From: UBA6168 sp041163745
GTDB lineage: Bacteria > Bacteroidota > Bacteroidia > Chitinophagales > Saprospiraceae
NCBI GenBank assembly: GCA_041163745.1
Contig: JBEAQU010000016.1
Coordinates: forward strand, 1-64,000
Direction of reading: 5' to 3'
Length of the DNA stretch: 64,000 bases
Below are positions 63,337-64,000 of the stretch, piece after piece. Under the pieces are notes generated by a model. The model had not been told where the DNA came from. It did not search any database and was given only the letters and a program-made list of their open reading frames with translations. Numbering within the stretch: position 1 is the first letter of the stretch; each line of letters opens with the position of its first letter. The position numbers were made by a program, and so were the translations under genes.

Positions 63337-64000
63337 TCAAGCCTGGCCCTGCGGCTGTTCCGGCGGCACAGCACCGGGCAGGTCGGACCGGAAGGGGTTG
63401 CGTTGCACCCAGGGTCTGGGCGGCATCAGCAGTCTCAGCAGCAGCGGGAAGACGGTATGCAGCAGCGGGTGATGGATTTTCAGGTGGTTGCAAAGGATTT
63501 GCGGGACCGCTCCCACCGTGCTCTTGATTTCCGGCGCTGTCCGTGCGTAATGGATTCCACTGGCATCGCATTCGATGCCGATGCGGATCATCTCGTAAAG
63601 CATGTTCAGGTACAGCTGGTGCTTCCGGTTGATGTCCTGGTCCATACCGAGGAAATGCCCTTCCAGTTCGTCACCCTGCCGGAGCAAGGTGAAAAAACCT
63701 GCGAGCGTCGCCGGTTCCGAGAAATAGCCGAACACGCGGAAGCGGTCGCCCAGGTGGCGACTGAGGCTGGCGAAATAATCATCGCCCAAGGTCAACAGGT
63801 TGAAATCCTGTCGCATGGACACCGATCGGAAAAGCTCCATCATACGGGGTTGCAAACGGACTATCTCGTCCTGGTCAAGTTCCCGCAGTGCAAGCGAGGA
63901 TGCCTGTCGTAGGGCTTTTCTGTAGCGAACCCTGTACTTGGAACTGAGTGACCGAACATAATCTTCCATCGAACGCCAGTCGGGATCGAAAGGCAGTACC
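63337..64000 (-). CDS. GNAT-like acetyltransferase, 5' end outside the window
   Basis: The visible 220 codons are open to the right edge without a start codon that must be used (an internal ATG lies at 63969). The reading FDPDW, DYVRSLSSKYRVRYRKALRQA, then a middle part with VFGYFSEPATLAGFFTLLRQGDELEGHFLGMDQD and IRIGIECDASGIHYARTAPEIKSTVGA resembles the BioF2/FemAB-like acetyltransferase fold of Bacteroidota, which has an acetyl-CoA-binding pocket. The C-terminal residues are rich in Pro. It is separated from the DUF389 gene by 240 nt. Confidence 0.7.
   Translation of the reverse strand, partial: VLPFDPDWRSMEDYVRSLSSKYRVRYRKALRQASSLALRELDQDEIVRLQPRMMELFRSVSMRQDFNLLTLGDDYFASLSRHLGDRFRVFGYFSEPATLAGFFTLLRQGDELEGHFLGMDQDINRKHQLYLNMLYEMIRIGIECDASGIHYARTAPEIKSTVGAVPQILCNHLKIHHPLLHTVFPLLLRLLMPPRPWVQRNPFRSDLPGAVPPEQPQGQA

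Overview
The window (about 58% GC by impression) comes from a member of the Bacteroidota. A type IX secretion (T9SS) C-terminal sorting domain, lipoprotein and Tat-type secreted sugar enzymes, a bacillithiol-system YtxJ protein, the gene order trpEGDCFBA and recurrent TAnnTTTG -7 promoter boxes (often with an upstream TTG) all point there. Saprospiria or Chitinophagia-like lineages fit the GC content and gene types, but the class is an inference. The window is chromosomal, mostly housekeeping and carbohydrate metabolism. I saw no tRNA, rRNA, CRISPR array, transposase or phage gene.

Layout. 0.4-4.3 kb: a Tat-exported Gfo/Idh/MocA oxidoreductase, a GT2 glycosyltransferase and a secreted esterase. 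4.8-11.7 kb (minus strand): a complete tryptophan operon, trpEGDCFBA, preceded by a previously unannotated 20-residue leader peptide with tandem Trp codons, an intrinsic terminator and a promoter, which together form a classic attenuator. 11.8-13.9 kb: a pair of PH-domain membrane proteins. 14-21 kb: sugar genes (xylose isomerase, GntP-type permease, DUF1080 protein, second Gfo/Idh/MocA oxidoreductase, transketolase). 21.1-26.4 kb (minus): a frameshifted ADP-forming acyl-CoA synthetase/GNAT fusion (Pat-like), a periplasmic cyclophilin and a polysaccharide flippase.

26.6-34.4 kb: two tryptophan-degradation genes (kynurenine formamidase and tryptophan 2,3-dioxygenase) lie on either side of a small nucleotidyltransferase, a decayed ECF sigma / putative anti-sigma / DUF4097-like cluster (five disabling lesions in three adjacent genes), lpxB and a TfoX-C-like gene. 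surE follows. 34.5-44 kb: glpD, a PfkB kinase, a PAP2 phosphatase, a GNAT-like protein, rmuC, a large secreted sortilin/BNR beta-propeller protein and a 59-residue gene.

44-50 kb: a large TPR protein and an outer-membrane beta-barrel protein, then a candidate structured small RNA ending in a strong terminator on the minus strand. 50-64 kb: a lipoprotein, pyruvate carboxylase with a palindrome-rich upstream region, a 40-residue lipoprotein, ytxJ, an SDR dehydrogenase, a T9SS-secreted sugar dehydrogenase, a GH29 alpha-L-fucosidase lipoprotein, a DUF389 membrane protein and a GNAT-like gene cut by the window end.

The most notable points are the trp attenuator, the putative small RNA, the decayed sigma-factor island, the broken Pat-like gene, and the coexistence of tryptophan synthesis and kynurenine-type degradation within about 30 kb.
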